Shown here piece after piece: positions 1 to 8,612 of a stretch of DNA of 58,576 nt; the stretch's first letter is position 1, and the number at the start of each line of letters is the position of its first letter. A program made the position numbers and the translations under genes. The notes beneath the pieces were generated by a model, which was not told the DNA's origin, did not search any database, and saw nothing but the letters and a program-made list of their open reading frames with translations. The DNA lies in the NCBI GenBank assembly GCA_964415085.1, contig CAYPYI010000003.1:1-58576 (forward strand), written 5' to 3'. Origin of the DNA: CAYPYI01 sp964415085. GTDB taxonomy: Bacteria; Bacillota; Clostridia; Tissierellales; Tissierellaceae.

Positions 1-17
1 AGTTATACTCTAAATAA
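1..17 (+). CDS. rpsD: 30S ribosomal protein S4, 3' end only
   Basis: Only the last four complete codons and the stop are in the window. They read L-Y-S-K-stop, preceded by the last two bases of a codon that would be Glu. The ending ELYSK is the usual C-terminus of bacterial S4, and rpsD lies directly before rpoA in many Firmicutes. The call therefore rests on a very short tail plus gene order. Confidence 0.7.
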
Positions 18-85
18 AATAGTATTTGTTAGATCAGTTACCCTCGTAAGTGGTATAAAGATGATTAGAAGGAGGGTTTGTGTAT

Positions 86-995
86 ATGTTAGAAATCGAA
101 AAGCCTAGAATAGAAGTATTAGAATTAAGCGAAGATGAAACATATGGTAAGTTCGCAGTAGAACCTCTAGAAAGAGGATACGGAACTACACTTGGAAATT
201 CATTAAGAAGAGTTTTACTTTCTTCTTTACCAGGAGCAGCNNNNNNNNNNNNNNNNNNNNNNNGAAGATGTTCCAGAGATAATATTAAATATCAAAGGAA
301 TAGCAGCTAAAGTACAAGCAGATGAACCTGTAACTCTATTAATAGATGTAGTAGGACCAAAAGTTGTAACAGCAGGAGACATTATTACAGGTCTTGATGT
401 TGAAATAGTTAATAAAGATCATTATCTAGCTACTGTTAATGAAGATGGTAGATTATATATGGAAATGGTTATTGAAAAAGGTAGAGGATACGTAGTATCT
501 GAAAAAAATAAAAAAGAAGATCAAGCTGTAGGAGTAATTCCTGTAGACTCTTCTTTCACACCTGTTCAAAAGGTTAACTTTACAGTAGAAAATACTAGAG
601 TTGGTCAAATTACAGATTTTGATAGATTAGTTTTTGAAGTAGAAACAAATGGTACATTAAGTGCTGATGAAGCTACTTCATTAGGTGCAAAAATATTAAA
701 AGAGCATCTTGATTTATTTATAGGTCTTACAGATCATGTACAAGATGTAGAAATCATGGTTGAAAAAGAAGAAGACGAAAAAGAAAAAGTTCTTGAAATG
801 ACAGTTGAAGAACTAGACTTATCAGTTAGAAGTTACAATTGTTTAAAAAGAGCTGGAATAGATACAGTAGATGAACTAATTCAGAAATCTCCAGAAGATA
901 TGATGGAAGTTAGAAATTTAGGAAAAAAATCCCTTGAGGAAATAGAAGAAAAACTTGCTGAATTAGATTTAAGTCTGAAAAAAGTTGAAGACTAA
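86..995 (+). CDS. rpoA: RNA polymerase alpha subunit, interrupted by an assembly gap
   Basis: Alpha subunit of RNA polymerase: it nucleates core assembly through its N-terminal domain and contacts UP elements and activators through its C-terminal domain. The N-terminal part reads into LRRVLLSSLPGA, then 23 N's (241-263) interrupt it, and it resumes at EDVPEIILNIKG. The C-terminal helix-hairpin-helix domain (SVRSYNCLKRAGIDTVDEL) is intact. The two sides are in different frames. Relatives have about 20 residues here, so about 61 nt are missing rather than 23, which would give roughly 315 aa, the normal size. This is a sizing artefact, not a real frameshift. I chose ATG 86 because GGAGGG (71-76) lies 9 nt upstream; the GTG at 80 is too close. 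Confidence 0.95.
241..263. other. Run of 23 N (assembly gap) inside rpoA
   Basis: Unknown bases. The coding frame shows the true missing length must be 1 modulo 3. Comparison with the conserved alpha N-terminal domain (about 20 residues between PGAA and EDVPE) suggests about 61 nt. Confidence 0.95.
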
Positions 996-1021
996 CGAAT
1001 AAGTCTTAAGGAGGGATAGAA

Positions 1022-1363
1022 GTGACAGCATTAAGAAAGCTAGGACGTGAAAGCGGACATAGAAAATCATTATTAAAAAACCAAGTAATATCACTGTTTC
1101 AATCCGAAAGAATTGAAACAACTTATCAAAAAGCTAAAGAAACACAAAGAATGGCTGACAAAATGATTACTTTAGCTAAAAAAGGTGATTTACATTCAAG
1201 AAGACAAGCAATGAAGTTTTTAAATGATAAAGAAACTGTAGCTGTGTTATTTGAAGAAATAGGACCAAAATACGCAGATAGAAATGGTGGATATACAAGA
1301 GTATTAAAATTAGGGCCACGCAGAGGCGATGCTGCAGAAATGGCAATACTTGAATTAGTATAA
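1022..1363 (+). CDS. rplQ: 50S ribosomal protein L17
   Basis: Large-subunit protein L17, 113 aa, which is the normal size for Firmicutes. It shows the typical opening RKLGRESGHRKSLLKNQ and the ending RRGDAAEMAILELV. It starts with GTG, 8 nt after AAGGAGGG, and lies 26 nt after rpoA, so the two are cotranscribed as the tail of the ribosomal-protein operon. A strong terminator follows it directly. Confidence 0.97.
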   Translation: MTALRKLGRESGHRKSLLKNQVISLFQSERIETTYQKAKETQRMADKMITLAKKGDLHSRRQAMKFLNDKETVAVLFEEIGPKYADRNGGYTRVLKLGPRRGDAAEMAILELV

Positions 1364-1369
1364 AGGGTG

Positions 1370-1397
1370 GGGATTAAGTGATACTTAGTCCCTTTTT
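1370..1397 (+). terminator. Rho-independent terminator after rplQ
   Basis: GGGATTAAG (1370-1378) and CTTAGTCCC (1384-1392) form a 9-bp stem with one G-T pair and a 5-nt loop, followed by TTTTT. It ends the rpsD-rpoA-rplQ operon. Confidence 0.85.
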
Positions 1398-1487
1398 AGT
1401 ATTTAAAAATATGTTTATTCACTAATTAATACATATATGTTATTGTATATATGTTATATTTAATACAAAAGAAAATGAGGAATTAAA

Positions 1488-2321
1488 ATGAAAGACAATA
1501 TGATTAAAATAGAAAATGTAACATATGAATATAACTCTTTTGAAGATGGTGAAAAGAAAAAAGCAGTTAGTGATGTATCACTAGAGGTAAAAGAGGGAGA
1601 GTTTTTAGTAATTCTTGGACATAATGGTTCAGGAAAATCTACTCTTGCAAAATTATTTAATGGTTTATTAATACCTACAAGTGGTGATGTATTAATAAAA
1701 GGATTAAATACTAAATCTGAAGAAGATATTTGGACTATAAGACAACAAATAGGAATGGTATTTCAAAATCCAGATAATCAAATTGTAGCAACTATTGTAG
1801 AAGAAGATGTAGCATTTGGACCCGAAAATCAAGGAATAGATCCAAAAGAGATAAGAAGAATAGTAGATGAGTCTTTAGAAACCGTAGACATGTCTGATTA
1901 TAAAAAACATGCCCCACACTTACTATCAGGAGGGCAAAAACAAAGAGTAGCTATAGCTGGGATTCTAGCAATGAGTCCAGATTGTATAGTATTTGATGAA
2001 CCTACATCAATGCTAGATCCAAATGGTAGAGTAGAAGTTATGGAGACTATTAATAAGCTTAACAAGGTTGAGAATAAAACAATTGTATTAATAACTCATT
2101 ATATGGATGAGGCAGTTCAAGCAGATAGAGTACTTGTAATGAATCAAGGCGAGATTGTAATGGAAGGTAGTCCTAGAGAAGTATTTAGTCAAGTAGATAA
2201 AGTTAAAGAATTAGGACTTGATGTGCCTCAAGCAACAGAACTTGCATATGAACTTAGAAAAGAAGGATTTGATATTAGACAGGATATCTTATCTGTAGAG
2301 GAGTTGCTTAAAGTATTATGA
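1488..2321 (+). CDS. ecfA1: Energy-coupling factor transporter ATPase 1
   Basis: First ATPase of the shared energy module of ECF-type vitamin and metal importers, which combines with various substrate-binding S components at the membrane. Over 277 aa I see Walker A GHNGSGKST (44-52), Q-loop VFQNPDNQ (91-98), signature LSGGQ (146-150), Walker B CIVFDEP (166-172) and an H-loop ITHYMDEA. ecfA2, ecfT and truA follow with overlaps or tight spacing, the standard Firmicutes order. No S component is encoded here, as expected for a group II (shared) ECF module. Confidence 0.95.
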   Translation: MKDNMIKIENVTYEYNSFEDGEKKKAVSDVSLEVKEGEFLVILGHNGSGKSTLAKLFNGLLIPTSGDVLIKGLNTKSEEDIWTIRQQIGMVFQNPDNQIVATIVEEDVAFGPENQGIDPKEIRRIVDESLETVDMSDYKKHAPHLLSGGQKQRVAIAGILAMSPDCIVFDEPTSMLDPNGRVEVMETINKLNKVENKTIVLITHYMDEAVQADRVLVMNQGEIVMEGSPREVFSQVDKVKELGLDVPQATELAYELRKEGFDIRQDILSVEELLKVL

Positions 2322-3178
2322 TAGAAATAAAAAATTTGAATTTTATATATAATGAAAATACGCCTTTTGAAAAAAAGGCACTAGATAATATAAATCTTAA
2401 TATAGGGAAAAGAGAATTTATAGGTTTAATAGGTCATACTGGATCTGGAAAGTCCACGCTAGTTCAGCATTTAAATGGACTTATAATGCCTACATCTGGT
2501 GATATAATAGTGGATGGTATAAATATTGTAGAAAGTGGAGTTAAACTTAACGATATAAGGCAAAAGGTAGGTCTGGTTTTTCAATATCCAGAATACCAAT
2601 TATTCGAGGAGACAATTTATAAAGATATTGCCTTTGGTCCAAAAAACTTAAATCTATCAGATGAAGAAGTAGATAGAAGAGTAAAAGATGCAATGAGTAA
2701 AGTTGGATTAGACTTTGAGGAATATAAAGATAGATCTCCCTTTAGATTAAGTGGCGGTCAGAAAAGAAGAGTAGCCATAGCAGGAGTTTTAGCTATGGAG
2801 CCTAAGGTTTTAGTTCTTGATGAACCAACTGCAGGACTTGATCCAAAAGGAAGAGAAGAAATCTTAAGTGAAATATATAATCTATATTTAAATTCTGATA
2901 TATCTGTCGTGCTAGTATCACATAGTATGGAAGATATTGCAAAATTAGTAGAAAGAATACTTGTAATGAAAGATGGAAAACTTGTAATGGATGGAAAAAC
3001 AAGAGATGTGTTTAAAGAAGCAATAAAACTTAAAGAAATTGGTTTAGGTGTACCTGAAATTACAGAATTTATGATGAAATATAAATCCATGGGAAATGAT
3101 GTAAGAGAAGATATACTTACTGTAGAAGAAGCAAAAACTGAGATGATCAGATATTTAAGGGGTAATGCAAATGCTTAA
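2318..3178 (+). CDS. ecfA2: Energy-coupling factor transporter ATPase 2
   Basis: Second ATPase of the ECF energy module, pairing with EcfA1 and with the coupling protein EcfT. Walker A GHTGSGKST is at 39-47. The EcfA2-type Q-loop FQYPEYQLFEETI, signature LSGGQKRR and Walker B VLVLDEPTAGLD are all present. The protein is 286 aa. The start ATGA overlaps the ecfA1 stop by 4 nt, which implies translational coupling. Confidence 0.95.
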   Translation: MIEIKNLNFIYNENTPFEKKALDNINLNIGKREFIGLIGHTGSGKSTLVQHLNGLIMPTSGDIIVDGINIVESGVKLNDIRQKVGLVFQYPEYQLFEETIYKDIAFGPKNLNLSDEEVDRRVKDAMSKVGLDFEEYKDRSPFRLSGGQKRRVAIAGVLAMEPKVLVLDEPTAGLDPKGREEILSEIYNLYLNSDISVVLVSHSMEDIAKLVERILVMKDGKLVMDGKTRDVFKEAIKLKEIGLGVPEITEFMMKYKSMGNDVREDILTVEEAKTEMIRYLRGNANA

Positions 3179-3968
3179 AGATATAACAATAGGTCAGTAT
3201 TTCCCAGGAGATACAGTAATTCATAAACTAGATCCAAGAATAAAAATATTAATAAGTATAATATATCTTGTTTCTTTATTTTTTATAGATTCATTCTTTC
3301 CATATATATTTGTATTGGCATTTATAATGTTAACTGTAAAACTTTCAAAGGTTCCATTTAAGTTTATACTAAAAGGATTAAAGCCTTTAAGATTTATTAT
3401 GATAATAACTTTTGTTATAAATGTCTTCATGACAAAAGGAACAGTAATATTTGAATTAGGACCTTTAACAGTAACAGAGGAAGGTTTATCAACAGCAGTA
3501 TTTATGATATTAAGACTTGCATTTTTAGTAACAGGAACATCCATATTAACTCTTACAACGTCACCAATATCTTTAACTGATGGTATAGAGAGTCTATTAT
3601 CACCATTTAAGAAGATTGGTCTTCCTGCCCATGAACTTGCAATGATGATGACAATAGCACTAAGATTTATACCTACACTTTTAGAAGAGACAGATAAAAT
3701 AATAAAAGCTCAAAAAGCAAGAGGAGCTGACTTTGAATCAGGAAATATATTAAAAAGAGCACAAAATTTAGTTCCATTATTAGTACCTTTATTCATTAAT
3801 TCATTAAGAAGAGCAGATGATTTAGCAACAGCTATGGAAGCTAGATGTTATAGAGGCGGAGATAATAGAACTAGATTAAATGAATTAGAATTAACTACTT
3901 CAGATATAATGATATTTTTAGGATGTTTAGTATTCTTTGCATTCCTGATATCCCTAAGGTATATTTAG
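3171..3968 (+). CDS. ecfT: Energy-coupling factor transporter transmembrane protein
   Basis: Membrane scaffold that joins the two ATPases to an S component. It has several hydrophobic segments (roughly 20-40, 60-85, 95-120, 235-265) and both coupling motifs, QKARGADFESG and MEARCYRGG, whose Ala-Arg-Gly/Cys elements dock into the ATPases. ATG 3171 has AAGGGG (3157-3162) 8 nt upstream; an in-frame ATG at 3165 would be only 2 nt away. The gene overlaps the end of ecfA2 by 8 nt. Confidence 0.93.
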   Translation: MLKDITIGQYFPGDTVIHKLDPRIKILISIIYLVSLFFIDSFFPYIFVLAFIMLTVKLSKVPFKFILKGLKPLRFIMIITFVINVFMTKGTVIFELGPLTVTEEGLSTAVFMILRLAFLVTGTSILTLTTSPISLTDGIESLLSPFKKIGLPAHELAMMMTIALRFIPTLLEETDKIIKAQKARGADFESGNILKRAQNLVPLLVPLFINSLRRADDLATAMEARCYRGGDNRTRLNELELTTSDIMIFLGCLVFFAFLISLRYI

Positions 3969-3977
3969 GTGCTTTAA

Positions 3978-4712
3978 ATGAAGAATATCAAGCTTACAAT
4001 AGAATATGATGGAAAAGGATATACAGGGTGGCAGATACAAGAAAACTATCGTACAGTCCAAGAGGAGCTTACAAAGGCTATTAAAAAGACCACAGGAGAA
4101 GATGTACTACTTATAGGTTCTGGTAGAACTGATAAGGGAGTACATGCTAAAGGGCAAGTAGCGAACTTTTATACTAATAGTTTAATTCCACCCGATAAAT
4201 TTAAAGATGCAATAAATACTAAATTACCAATGGATATGTTTGTTACAAAATCTGAAGAAGTTTCTATAGATTTCCATTCAAGGTTTAGTGCAAAAAAGAA
4301 AAGATATAAATATGTAATATATAATAATGAGGATTATAGTCCTATAATAAGAAATCTAGCATTTCATATAAAGAAACCTCTTGATATAGAGAAAATGAAA
4401 CAGGCAAGTGAATACTTTGTAGGTTACCATGACTTTAAAAGTTTTATGGCAAGAAAATCAATAGTGGACACAACTATGCGAGAGGTGTATAGTATAGATA
4501 TTGTTCAAAAAGGTGATTTTATTGAAATTGAAATAATAGGTAAGAGTTTTTTAAGGCATATGATAAGAATAATGGTAGGAACTTTAGTTTTTGTAGGACT
4601 TAAAAGAATAGATGTAATAGATGCAAAAATGATATTAGATGCAAAAGATAGAACTAAGGGTGTTATAACAGCACCTGCTCATGGATTATATTTAGAGGAA
4701 GTTTATTATTAA
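3978..4712 (+). CDS. truA: tRNA pseudouridine(38-40) synthase
   Basis: Converts uridines 38-40 of the tRNA anticodon stem-loop to pseudouridine. The catalytic aspartate is D52 in SGRTDKGVHA, and the protein has the usual length (244 aa). The C-terminal part keeps the conserved SFLRHMIRIMVG. It lies 9 nt after ecfT, so it is probably the last gene of the ECF operon. This order is common in Firmicutes. Confidence 0.96.
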   Translation: MKNIKLTIEYDGKGYTGWQIQENYRTVQEELTKAIKKTTGEDVLLIGSGRTDKGVHAKGQVANFYTNSLIPPDKFKDAINTKLPMDMFVTKSEEVSIDFHSRFSAKKKRYKYVIYNNEDYSPIIRNLAFHIKKPLDIEKMKQASEYFVGYHDFKSFMARKSIVDTTMREVYSIDIVQKGDFIEIEIIGKSFLRHMIRIMVGTLVFVGLKRIDVIDAKMILDAKDRTKGVITAPAHGLYLEEVYY

Positions 4713-4773
4713 TTGAGTATATAATATTTATTAAAATATTTATATAAATAATGTGTAAAATGAAGTAAAGCTA

Positions 4774-4802
4774 TTGACATTAGCATACTGTTATATTAAA
4801 AT
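4774..4802 (+). promoter_or_regulatory. Promoter for rplM-rpsI
   Basis: TTGACA (4774-4779), 17-nt spacer, TAAAAT (4797-4802). It drives rplM-rpsI separately from the upstream ECF-truA genes. Confidence 0.75.
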
Positions 4803-4808
4803 ATATAA

Positions 4809-4855
4809 GAGTGTTTAAAAAAGGCCCGGAAACTTTTTTTATACTTCACACATAA
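4809..4855 (+). promoter_or_regulatory. Candidate L13 ribosomal-protein leader
   Basis: The 5' UTR of rplM folds into an outer GTGT/ACAC pairing (4811-4814 with 4848-4851) and an inner AAAAAAG/CTTTTTT stem around GCCCGGAAA. Position, compact size and the GGCCCG...CTTCACAC elements resemble the L13 leader, an autoregulatory structure upstream of rplM in Firmicutes. I am matching from memory, so this is a candidate only. Confidence 0.45.
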
Positions 4856-4886
4856 ATAAAGATTGTTGGTATAAGGAGGGAATGTA

Positions 4887-5315
4887 ATGAAAAGTTATTT
4901 ACCAAAAGTAGATGAAATCGAAAGAAAATGGTATGTAATAGACGCAGAAGGAATCTCATTAGGTAGATTATCATCTGAAATTGTAAACATTTTAACTGGA
5001 AAAATTAAGCCAATTTATACACCACATTTAGATACTGGTGATTATGTGATTGTTATAAATGCTGAGAAGGTTAAATTAACTGGAAAGAAATTAGACCAAG
5101 GCGAATATATATATCACACAGGACACCCAGGTGGAATAAAAAGGGTATCATATAGAAGATTGATCGAGGAAAATCCAGAAAGATTAATAGAGATAACTGT
5201 TAAAGGAATGCTTCCAAAAAATAAATTAGGAAGACAAATGGGCAAAAAATTAAAAGTATACAGCGGAGATACACATAATCATGAAGCTCAAACACCAGAA
5301 GTATACGAAATTTAA
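4887..5315 (+). CDS. rplM: 50S ribosomal protein L13
   Basis: Large-subunit assembly protein L13, 142 aa, normal length. Conserved stretches include WYVIDAEGISLGRLSS, DYVIVINAEKVKLTGKK and the middle YHTGHPGG. AAGGAGGG lies about 7 nt before the ATG. rpsI follows after 25 nt, the universal L13-S9 pair, read from the promoter at 4774. Confidence 0.97.
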   Translation: MKSYLPKVDEIERKWYVIDAEGISLGRLSSEIVNILTGKIKPIYTPHLDTGDYVIVINAEKVKLTGKKLDQGEYIYHTGHPGGIKRVSYRRLIEENPERLIEITVKGMLPKNKLGRQMGKKLKVYSGDTHNHEAQTPEVYEI

Positions 5316-5340
5316 TAGATGAATGGAAGGGGGACTGAAA

Positions 5341-5733
5341 GTGGCTGAAGTACAATATATTGGAACAGGTAGAAGAAAAACATCAGTAGCTAGAGTAAGA
5401 TTAATTCCAGGTACTGGTAAATTTGTTATAAATGGTAGAGATATAGATGAATATTTCAATTACGATACATTAATAGTTGCTGTTAAAGAACCACTTATGA
5501 TTACAGAAACATTAGGAAAATATGATGTAATGGTAAACGTAGAAGGTGGAGGATATACAGGACAAGCTGGAGCTGTTAGACACGGTATAGCTAGAGCTTT
5601 ATTACAAGTTGATGAAGATTTAAGACCTATACTTAAAAAAGCAGGCCATTTAACAAGAGATTCAAGAATGAAAGAAAGAAAGAAATACGGATTTAAAAAA
5701 GCGAGAAAAAGTCCACAATTCTCAAAGAGATAA
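5341..5733 (+). CDS. rpsI: 30S ribosomal protein S9
   Basis: Small-subunit protein S9, whose C-terminal tail reaches the P-site tRNA. It has the typical opening YIGTGRRKTSVARVRL and the basic tail KKARKSPQFSKR. GTG 5341 gives 130 aa, the family length, and is 7-8 nt after GGAAGGGGG. The ATG at 5323 lies within or upstream of that ribosome-binding site and would add six unconserved residues. Confidence 0.96.
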   Translation: MAEVQYIGTGRRKTSVARVRLIPGTGKFVINGRDIDEYFNYDTLIVAVKEPLMITETLGKYDVMVNVEGGGYTGQAGAVRHGIARALLQVDEDLRPILKKAGHLTRDSRMKERKKYGFKKARKSPQFSKR

Positions 5734-5752
5734 TATTTATATTAGAAAAATC

Positions 5753-5799
5753 AAAGTGTATCTTAAAAGATGTTTTACTTTTAATGATGCACTTTTTTT
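5753..5799 (+). terminator. Terminator after rpsI
   Basis: AAAGTGTATC (5753-5762) pairs with GATGCACTTT (5786-5795) across a 23-nt loop, followed by a T-run. It ends the rplM-rpsI unit. Confidence 0.75.
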
Positions 5800-5880
5800 A
5801 TAAAAATAGAAAGAAAACTCTGTAAAATAAACAATGGCTTGGCAATTGATAATAGCTATATATAGTTAAAAGGAGTATAT

Positions 5881-6483
5881 ATGAATAAGAAAAATAGAAT
5901 AATAGATCTAGTTTTATTAATGGTAGTTATATATTTAGCAGCAATAGTAAGAAATTCAAAAGTAGGAGTATTATTTGATTATAAAGTTTTAAATATTTTA
6001 CATAAAAGTACAAATAACTTAATTTTAAACATATCAAAAATAATATCATTTTTAGGATCATATAAAGCTATTGGAATAAGCATGATATTACTTTTTATAT
6101 ATTTTAGAAAAAGCAAAAGGAAAAATGATTTTATTTTTATTCTATTTAATTCACTTGGGGTTTCAGTAATAAATTATATAATAAAAATTATTGTTAATAG
6201 AACAAGGCCAATAGACTATTTTAGAATAGAATATAGTGGACTTAGTTTTCCCAGTGGTCATTCTATGGTCAATATGAGTTTTATATTAGCTATACTTTTT
6301 ATATTCAACAAAGATAATAAAAAGTATATTAATATATTGGGATATCTTTATATATTGTGTATGGGTCTTAGTAGGCTATATTTAGGTGTTCACTGGCCAA
6401 CAGATGTGTTAGCTGGATTTATATTAGGGTATATATTATTTAAGTACTCAAAAGAATATATAAAAGATAAGCAATTGGTTTAG
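5881..6483 (+). CDS. PAP2-family membrane phosphatase
   Basis: Integral membrane phosphatase of the PAP2 superfamily, whose known members act on lipid phosphates such as undecaprenyl pyrophosphate or phosphatidylglycerol phosphate. The three motifs are visible: NRTRPID, FPSGHS and SRLYLGVHWPTD with the catalytic histidines. About five or six hydrophobic segments fill the 200 aa. AAAGGAG precedes the ATG. The substrate cannot be read from sequence. A second, divergent PAP2 gene lies at 40238. Confidence 0.85.
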   Translation: MNKKNRIIDLVLLMVVIYLAAIVRNSKVGVLFDYKVLNILHKSTNNLILNISKIISFLGSYKAIGISMILLFIYFRKSKRKNDFIFILFNSLGVSVINYIIKIIVNRTRPIDYFRIEYSGLSFPSGHSMVNMSFILAILFIFNKDNKKYINILGYLYILCMGLSRLYLGVHWPTDVLAGFILGYILFKYSKEYIKDKQLV

Positions 6484-6547
6484 TTAAAATTTATTATGGG
6501 TATTAATAATATTGGACTCATAACCAATTATAATAAGGAGCATCTAT

Positions 6548-6832
6548 ATGAATGATATATTATTAATAGAAAAAATAAACTTACATGCAGTAAATAACCC
6601 AATATATGAGATGTATTATGTATTAGGCAATATGTCTAGTAGAGAATTAAGTTTACAAATTATAGAATTAGTAGACAAATGTGAGTATTTAAATAAAGAA
6701 GATATTTTATTTAAAAAAGATGGATTAAAAGTAAAAATAAGATTAGATAATATTCCTAAATTCACGAAATTACTAGCAGAAAATGGAGTCTTAATTTATA
6801 GTGTATATAGGACATATAATCCAGCATTTTAA
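6548..6832 (+). CDS. Uncharacterised 94-aa protein
   Basis: I do not recognise this small soluble protein. It is acidic in its N-terminal half, has no membrane segment and no cysteine pair, and contains one Cys (in DKCEY). The end VLIYSVYRTYNPAF is aromatic-rich. AAGGAG lies about 8 nt before the ATG. It is 17 nt upstream of the DUF4230 gene, so the two are probably cotranscribed. Good codon use and a clear ribosome-binding site argue that it is a real gene. Confidence 0.7.
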   Translation: MNDILLIEKINLHAVNNPIYEMYYVLGNMSSRELSLQIIELVDKCEYLNKEDILFKKDGLKVKIRLDNIPKFTKLLAENGVLIYSVYRTYNPAF

Positions 6833-6849
6833 TTTAAGGAGATAAAATT

Positions 6850-7446
6850 ATGAATAGTAAAAATAAAAAGAGTATAAGTAAATGGATATTTCTTATACTT
6901 GTTTTGGCGCTTGTAGTAAGTGTAGTAATTAATATGTTTTTTATAAAAAGAAAAGAAAAACCAGTAATCTTATCAGAAAATATAGAACAACAGGTAAAAA
7001 AGATAGCAGAAGTTTCCACAATAAAGTATAATTACACTGATGTGGTTTCTTATGAAAATAGCAAGCAATTTAGTGGACTTGATATACCATTTACAAATAA
7101 AAGATTTATAGTTAAATATAATGGGTATATAAAGGCTGGAGTAGACTTTGAAGATATTAAAATTAAAGTAGAAGGCAATAATGTGGAAGTAATAATGCCA
7201 AAAGCAAAGATACTTGATAATGTTATAATTGAAGAAGATGTAGCATTTTTTGATGAAAAAAATGGCTTGTTTAACAAATTAAACTATGATGAATTATATG
7301 ATGTATTAGTAGTAGAAAAAGAAAAAACACAAAAAGAAGTAATAAGTGAAGGAATACTTGAAGAAGCAGAAGAAAATGCTGAAGATTTAATAAAAATACT
7401 TCTAGAAGATCTAGGAGTTGAAAATGTTAAAATAATTAGTAAGTAA
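6850..7446 (+). CDS. DUF4230 membrane-anchored protein
   Basis: 198-aa protein with one N-terminal membrane segment (about residues 13-30, ILVLALVVSVVINMFF) and a long extracytoplasmic part. The layout and the YNGYIKAGVDFEDIKIKVEG region fit DUF4230, a widespread family of unknown function. Near the C-terminus it becomes a charged helix (EEAEENAEDLIKILLEDLG). It follows the 94-aa unknown closely. The family call is from memory of its pattern. Confidence 0.7.
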   Translation: MNSKNKKSISKWIFLILVLALVVSVVINMFFIKRKEKPVILSENIEQQVKKIAEVSTIKYNYTDVVSYENSKQFSGLDIPFTNKRFIVKYNGYIKAGVDFEDIKIKVEGNNVEVIMPKAKILDNVIIEEDVAFFDEKNGLFNKLNYDELYDVLVVEKEKTQKEVISEGILEEAEENAEDLIKILLEDLGVENVKIISK

Positions 7447-7496
7447 ACTTAAATAATAAGTTTATTATATATAAAAACAATGGAGGGATAAATAAT

Positions 7497-8015
7497 ATGG
7501 AAAGTAAAGAATTATTAAACGCACTTAATGACCAATTTAACTTTGAATTGTTGTCAGGATATTATTATATGGGAATGGCAGGTTACTGTACAGATAGAAA
7601 TATGAACGGATTTGCACATTTCTTTGTAGAACAAGCAAAAGAAGAATACATGCATGCTATGAAGTTCTATGACTATATCTTTGATATGGATGGAAGAGTA
7701 ATGATGCAAGCAATACCAGAGCCAAAGAATGAATTTGATTCATATTTAGCTGTATTTGAAGAAGCTTTAGCTCATGAGGAAGAAGTTACTTCAAGAATAA
7801 GAGATTTAGTAAAAATGGCAGTTGAAGAGTCTTCATATGATACAATGCAGTTTTTAAACTGGTTCTTAGAAGAACAAAGAGAAGAAGAAAACACAATGAA
7901 GGATATAATATTTAAATTAGAAGGAATAAAAGATAACTTCCAAGGATTATACATGCTAGACAAAGAATTAGGAGCTAGACCACAAGTATCAACATCAGCA
8001 GTAGATGAAGAATAG
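7497..8015 (+). CDS. ftnA: Bacterial non-haem ferritin
   Basis: Iron-storage ferritin that oxidises Fe(II) and stores it as a mineral in a 24-mer shell. All ferroxidase ligands are at the canonical positions: E17, E50, H53, E94, Q127 and E130. The 172-aa length is standard for FtnA-type proteins. TGGAGGG is upstream of the ATG. It is followed by its own terminator, so it is probably monocistronic. It sits in a run of redox/iron genes with ChrA and rubrerythrin. Confidence 0.94.
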   Translation: MESKELLNALNDQFNFELLSGYYYMGMAGYCTDRNMNGFAHFFVEQAKEEYMHAMKFYDYIFDMDGRVMMQAIPEPKNEFDSYLAVFEEALAHEEEVTSRIRDLVKMAVEESSYDTMQFLNWFLEEQREEENTMKDIIFKLEGIKDNFQGLYMLDKELGARPQVSTSAVDEE

Positions 8016-8039
8016 GTCTTAAGACCTATTCTTTTTTTT
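8011..8039 (+). terminator. Terminator of the ferritin gene
   Basis: AATAGGTCTT/AAGACCTATT is a perfect 10-bp inverted repeat followed by CTTTTTTTT. The ferritin stop codon (8013-8015) lies inside the left arm. Confidence 0.9.
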
Positions 8040-8060
8040 ACTTAAAGAAAAGAGGATAAT

Positions 8061-8612
8061 ATGAAAGAATTATTAGAACTATATACTATTTTCTTCAAGA
8101 TTGGTGGATTTACCTTTGGTGGAGGATATGCAATGCTTCCCATACTTCAAGAAGAATTAGTAAAAAAAAGAAAATGGGCAACAGATGAAGAATTACTAGA
8201 TTATTATGCAATTGGACAAGTTACCCCAGGCATAATTGCAGTAAATACAGCTACATTTATAGGACAAAAGCAAAAAGGACTTATAGGGGCTATAGTTGCA
8301 ACATTAGGTTTAGTTACTCCGTCTTTAATATTTATATCAATAATTTCAAGATTTATGAAAGAATTTCAACAAAATCAAATATTTCAACACGCATTCTCAG
8401 GAATACAAGTAGTAGTAGTTGCATTGATACTAAGTGTTGCGATAGATATGTCTAAGCAGACAATAAAAGATGGAATAGGACTAATTCTAGCTATATTTTC
8501 ATTTGTGGCAATAGCTATATTTAAATTATCACCTATAATAGTTGTAATAGTCTCATCAGTTGTAGGACTAATTGCTTATAAAGATATTGATTTTAGTAAG
8601 GAGAATAAATAA
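8061..8612 (+). CDS. chrA: Chromate transporter, first half-size subunit
   Basis: CHR-family membrane protein in the short (single-domain) form, 183 aa. The family signature FGGGYAMLP lies near the N-terminus, with PGIIAVNTATFIG after it, and about six hydrophobic segments follow. Short CHR proteins work as pairs of opposite topology; the partner starts one base before this gene ends. Known members export chromate, but many clostridial homologues are untested, so the true substrate is uncertain. Confidence 0.88.
   Translation: MKELLELYTIFFKIGGFTFGGGYAMLPILQEELVKKRKWATDEELLDYYAIGQVTPGIIAVNTATFIGQKQKGLIGAIVATLGLVTPSLIFISIISRFMKEFQQNQIFQHAFSGIQVVVVALILSVAIDMSKQTIKDGIGLILAIFSFVAIAIFKLSPIIVVIVSSVVGLIAYKDIDFSKENK

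Noticed and set aside
86..995. rpoA as a frameshifted pseudogene
   Set aside because: The frame change falls exactly at a run of N's and both halves are fully conserved, so it is an assembly artefact.
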